From contig JAPPFJ010000010.1 of the NCBI GenBank assembly GCA_028877215.1, positions 1 through 64,000 on the forward strand: DNA of 64,000 nucleotides. The letters run 5' to 3'. The first letter of the stretch is position 1. Each line of letters begins with the position of its first letter. Under the pieces are notes generated by a model that searched no databases, was not told the origin of the DNA, and was given only the letters and a program-made list of their open reading frames with translations. The position numbers and the translations under genes were made by a program. The DNA comes from Gemmatimonadota bacterium (lineage in GTDB: Bacteria > Latescibacterota > UBA2968 > GCA-2709665). Shown here one piece after another: positions 61,175-64,000 of the stretch.

Positions 61175-62305
61175 ATGACTCCAGTTGAAGAACGGTTGAA
61201 CAGACTCGAGACGCGCGTTACGCGGTATCGCAATTTCAACGTCCTGTTGTGCCTCCTTCTGGTAACCGTCGTCACGGTTGCCGCAAAAGAGGGCGTGTCG
61301 CCGTTTCAGGCGAACTCAGCCGATGTTCCCATCGCAATGCCAGGCGCTAATATAGGCGTTCCCGATTCACCTGACAGGGGCGTACCTGATGAATTGTATC
61401 CAGAGGTGCAAGCCGCAGGAAAGTTGGCGGCGCAGACGCAGGGTGTGATTCGCGCGACAGGATTGGAGATCGTAAACAGCGAGGGACAGGCGGTTATTGA
61501 ACTATGGCCGAGTACAGCGGGAGGCGGACTAATCTTCGTGAATTCTGCTGAGGACAAGAACCTCGTCTATATCGGATCGTCAGCCTCAAATGGCGATGGA
61601 TTGGTGCATATAAACTCGACTGGGGAAAGGAACCTGATTGGTCTTGGGTCAAATCCCGATACAAGAGATGGCTCAATTGGAATTAGAAATAGAAACGAAG
61701 AACGAATGATCAGCTTGAACACTTCCGAGAAGAGTGGCTGGATAAGAATTGACAAGGCCGGAAATGAAAACTTGGCGTACATAGGCGCCAATACTCAGGA
61801 TAATGGGCTTTTGAGTCTGAGCAACAAGTCCGGAAAGGGCCTCGTGTCAATGTATGCCGATGAGTCCGCCGGCAATCTGCAAATACGGAACAATAACGAC
61901 AAGATGATTGCCTACCTAGGTTGGAGTAGCGAAGGCCAGGGAGTACTGAAGATTAACTCCAAAACCGGTACGGAACTCATTACGGCAGGTTCAAACATAG
62001 AAGATGATGGACTGCTCCGGGTAAGCAATCGCTATGGAACTCTCGGGTTTTTCGTTGTCAGTACTGAACTTCATGGCTATGTGGGAATTCAGGATAACCA
62101 GGAGAGGCTTCTTGCAGACCTGACAGCGACGGCGGGTGGTGATGGTCTTTTGCGCACGTTGTCCAGGCAGGGAATCACGACGTGGTCCAGCGCTTCCTTT
62201 CAGAGAACTTCGGGTTCGACGTCCCTGAAGGGTGACATGGACAACGATGGCGACATTGACGGGGACGATTTCCTTATCTTTTCTGAAAACTTCGGCAAGA
62301 AATAG
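61175..62305 (+). CDS. Membrane-anchored beta-repeat protein with EF-hand tail (paralogue)
   Basis: The 376-residue product has the same layout as that at 58126: short coiled coil (VEERLNRLETRVTRYRNF), signal-anchor (LLCLLLVTVVTVAA), a linker, then about ten repeats of 22-24 residues (DGLVHINSTGERNLIGLG, DGSIGIRNRNEERMISLN, GVLKINSKTGTELITAG), the WSS motif, a linker, and GDMDNDGDIDGDDFLIFSEN at the C-terminus. The codon use seems more A/T-rich here than in the core genes. The next gene starts 15 bp after its stop, so an operon is likely. Confidence 0.8.
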   Translation: MTPVEERLNRLETRVTRYRNFNVLLCLLLVTVVTVAAKEGVSPFQANSADVPIAMPGANIGVPDSPDRGVPDELYPEVQAAGKLAAQTQGVIRATGLEIVNSEGQAVIELWPSTAGGGLIFVNSAEDKNLVYIGSSASNGDGLVHINSTGERNLIGLGSNPDTRDGSIGIRNRNEERMISLNTSEKSGWIRIDKAGNENLAYIGANTQDNGLLSLSNKSGKGLVSMYADESAGNLQIRNNNDKMIAYLGWSSEGQGVLKINSKTGTELITAGSNIEDDGLLRVSNRYGTLGFFVVSTELHGYVGIQDNQERLLADLTATAGGDGLLRTLSRQGITTWSSASFQRTSGSTSLKGDMDNDGDIDGDDFLIFSENFGKK

Positions 62306-62320
62306 CGAGCATTGAAAATT

Positions 62321-64000
62321 ATGCGAAGAATACCAGGTTGCCGATTCGCATTCTTTGCGTTCGTCCTACTCTATTGTGGCGGGGTAGCGATTGGATCGCC
62401 GCCAATTGAGTACGTCAAGGAACAGCACCCGCCGAATCTGGAGGGTGTACTGGCCCGGATCCAAAAGAACTGGGTCGCTCAAAAACGGGCACTGGCCAAA
62501 GCGACCGTCAGACAATACGGCGCGGCGATCATCGCCGGCGAAAACGTCACGGTCGTTTTGGAGCCTCGCCCCGGAAGGCTCTCGGCGAGTATCGATTTCG
62601 CGGCACTGTCCGACCTGGGCGTCAGCATTGTCGCGCAATCGCGGCATCTTGTTGAGGTGTCTGCTCCCATGTCCGAGCTTGAAAGACTGGCAGAGGTGGA
62701 CGGCGTACGATTTGTAAGACTGCCCATAGAGCCCAGATTACACGCGGTAGTCAGCGAGGGCGTGGAGCGCATCAAGGCACAGGTTTTTACAAACAGAGGT
62801 TTTACAGGGCGTGGCATTAAGGTAGGTGTAATTGACATCGGTTTTGCGGGGGTTCCGGAGTTGATAAGCCGAGGCGAATTGCCTCAGAATTTGACTCCCC
62901 GGGATTTTACTAACGCAGGGACTTTTGTAGGCGACGAGGTGCATGGATCGGCCTGCGCTGAAATTGTGCACGATATCGCTCCGGATGCTGAAATCCATTT
63001 GTATAAAGTCGGCAATCTTGTCAGTCTTGAAAACGCAAAGGACAGGGCAGTGGATGAGCGCTTGGACATTGTCACTGTATCTCTCGGATGGAATTGGGGC
63101 ACCGGGTTTGGCGATGGGATGGGTCGGGCGTGTGAGATTGTGAATGATGCATTTCGAAATAACGTCTTGTGGGTGAATGCAGCGGGCAATGAGGCGCAAA
63201 GCCAAATCACTACGCGACTGAGCGACCCGGATATCGATGGGTTTCACAACTTTCGTGGAGACATTAAAGTCGTCAACTTAATGGATCGTCAAACGGGAAA
63301 TGCATCTCTGAAAATGGGAGAGGAAGTAGAGGCGTGGTTGACCTGGAATGATTGGCCGCACACGAATCACGACTACGATCTCTTGCTCGTAAAGATCGAG
63401 GCAGATGGCAGCAACGAGATTGTTGAGCGCGCAGATACCAGACAACTTCAATCGCCACCTGTGGAACGTCTCGCATATACGATTCTAGAACCAGGTCACT
63501 ATGGTCTTGCAGTTTGGCGGGCGTCAGACGCCAAAGTAACCCAACTTAAGTTGATCAGTACAAACCATGACTTCGAAGGGCTTTTGTCTAGTGAAGGAAC
63601 CGTGAGCATACCGGGGGACGCGGTCGGTGCGCTGACCGTGGGGGCGTTGCATCATCCGGAATGGAGAACAGGACCAATTGCGGATTACAGTTCGCAGGGT
63701 CCTACAATTGATGGGCGAATCAAACCTGATTTGGTTGCTCCCGCCGCTGTTTCCACCATAAGCTACGGTCCCAACCGATACACTGGAACATCGGCGGCGA
63801 CTCCACATGTCGCCGGGGCCGCAGCTCTTTTGAAATCCTCCGATCCCATCTTTTACAATGCGAAGAATCTATTTGACGCATTGTCGAGATCGACGGTCGA
63901 TATGGGCATTCCGGGCCCCGATAACGTCTATGGCAATGGGCGATTGGACCTATCGCTGCTTCCCCCCGTAGGCAGACCCGTAATGGAACTTTCGCGTAAT
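62321..64000 (+). CDS. Secreted subtilase (S8), 3' end beyond window
   Basis: The reading frame from ATG 62321 is open to the window end (560 codons). A signal peptide (FAFFAFVLLYCGGVAIGS) is followed by a propeptide-like part, then the S8 domain: Asp172 (VGVIDIGFAG), His209 (GDEVHGSACAEIVHDIAP), Asn290 (WVNAAGNEAQ) and Ser491 (YTGTSAATPHVAGAAALL). A roughly 130-residue insert with a beta-sheet-like character (WNDWPHTNHDYDLLLVKIE) lies between Asn and Ser. It may process or accompany the surface proteins just upstream. Confidence 0.88.
   Translation, partial: MRRIPGCRFAFFAFVLLYCGGVAIGSPPIEYVKEQHPPNLEGVLARIQKNWVAQKRALAKATVRQYGAAIIAGENVTVVLEPRPGRLSASIDFAALSDLGVSIVAQSRHLVEVSAPMSELERLAEVDGVRFVRLPIEPRLHAVVSEGVERIKAQVFTNRGFTGRGIKVGVIDIGFAGVPELISRGELPQNLTPRDFTNAGTFVGDEVHGSACAEIVHDIAPDAEIHLYKVGNLVSLENAKDRAVDERLDIVTVSLGWNWGTGFGDGMGRACEIVNDAFRNNVLWVNAAGNEAQSQITTRLSDPDIDGFHNFRGDIKVVNLMDRQTGNASLKMGEEVEAWLTWNDWPHTNHDYDLLLVKIEADGSNEIVERADTRQLQSPPVERLAYTILEPGHYGLAVWRASDAKVTQLKLISTNHDFEGLLSSEGTVSIPGDAVGALTVGALHHPEWRTGPIADYSSQGPTIDGRIKPDLVAPAAVSTISYGPNRYTGTSAATPHVAGAAALLKSSDPIFYNAKNLFDALSRSTVDMGIPGPDNVYGNGRLDLSLLPPVGRPVMELSRN

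Noticed and set aside
58126..62305. Tail fibre genes of a prophage
   Set aside because: The repeats look fibre-like, but no phage structural, integrase or lysis gene is near, and both proteins have membrane anchors.

Overview
The window is about 60% GC and gene dense. It looks like chromosome from an uncultured, Gram-negative-type heterotroph; gene content and protein style resemble Candidatus Latescibacterota, Poribacteria or related FCB-like lineages. This is an inference: there is no rRNA or other phylogenetic marker of that quality here. The clues are many sugar and osmolyte catabolism genes (Gfo/Idh, phytanoyl-CoA dioxygenase-like, enolase-superfamily, heparinase, Ldh2), menaquinone synthesis by the futalosine route (mqnB, mqnD), and secreted proteins ending in a single dockerin- or EF-hand-like tail.

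Layout. 0-9.4 kb is largely housekeeping: a minimal FAD protein, a secreted DUF151 protein, then yicC-gmk-rpoZ-coaBC-family 4 uracil-DNA glycosylase-dnaB, followed by kptA, a c-di-AMP synthase-like gene and a DUF1854 gene. 9.5-24 kb holds a GT87-like membrane glycosyltransferase, a very large secreted subtilase, an MFS exporter, cbiX, a heparinase, a PYROXD2-type oxidoreductase, a TrpD-like protein and an orphan modA. 24-35.5 kb is catabolic, interrupted by prs and an RluA-type pseudouridine synthase. 35.8-42.4 kb holds nagB, an acyl carrier protein paired with a homocitrate-synthase-like enzyme, Ldh2, mqnB, mqnD and a 3-hydroxyisobutyrate dehydrogenase-like gene. 42.4-54.3 kb is a mostly minus-strand accessory block (DegT, enolase superfamily, DUF5069, DUF151 with a UVR tail, ceramidase-like, tandem queF paralogues, Gfo/Idh). 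54.8-58 kb holds kbl, an SDR and an enolase-superfamily dehydratase. 58.1-64 kb is a plus-strand run of four secreted or surface proteins: two paralogous beta-repeat proteins with EF-hand tails, a PKD-Sel1-PKD protein, and a subtilase cut by the window end.

Intergenic DNA carries several repeat families: a MITE-like element with inverted ends (two full copies forward, one reversed, and fragments), a 37-bp repeat identical at two sites 39 kb apart, a roughly 100-bp repeat at two sites, and odd low-complexity inverted repeats built from TCGTAGT/CTCG-like units. Sigma70-type promoters (TTGnnn, 16-17 bp spacer, TATATT/CATATT-like) can be read at many gene starts. No tRNA, rRNA or CRISPR array was seen. 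The least explained items are the paired surface repeat proteins, the tandem QueF with a lost catalytic cysteine, the ACP plus homocitrate-synthase-like pair, and the repeat families.
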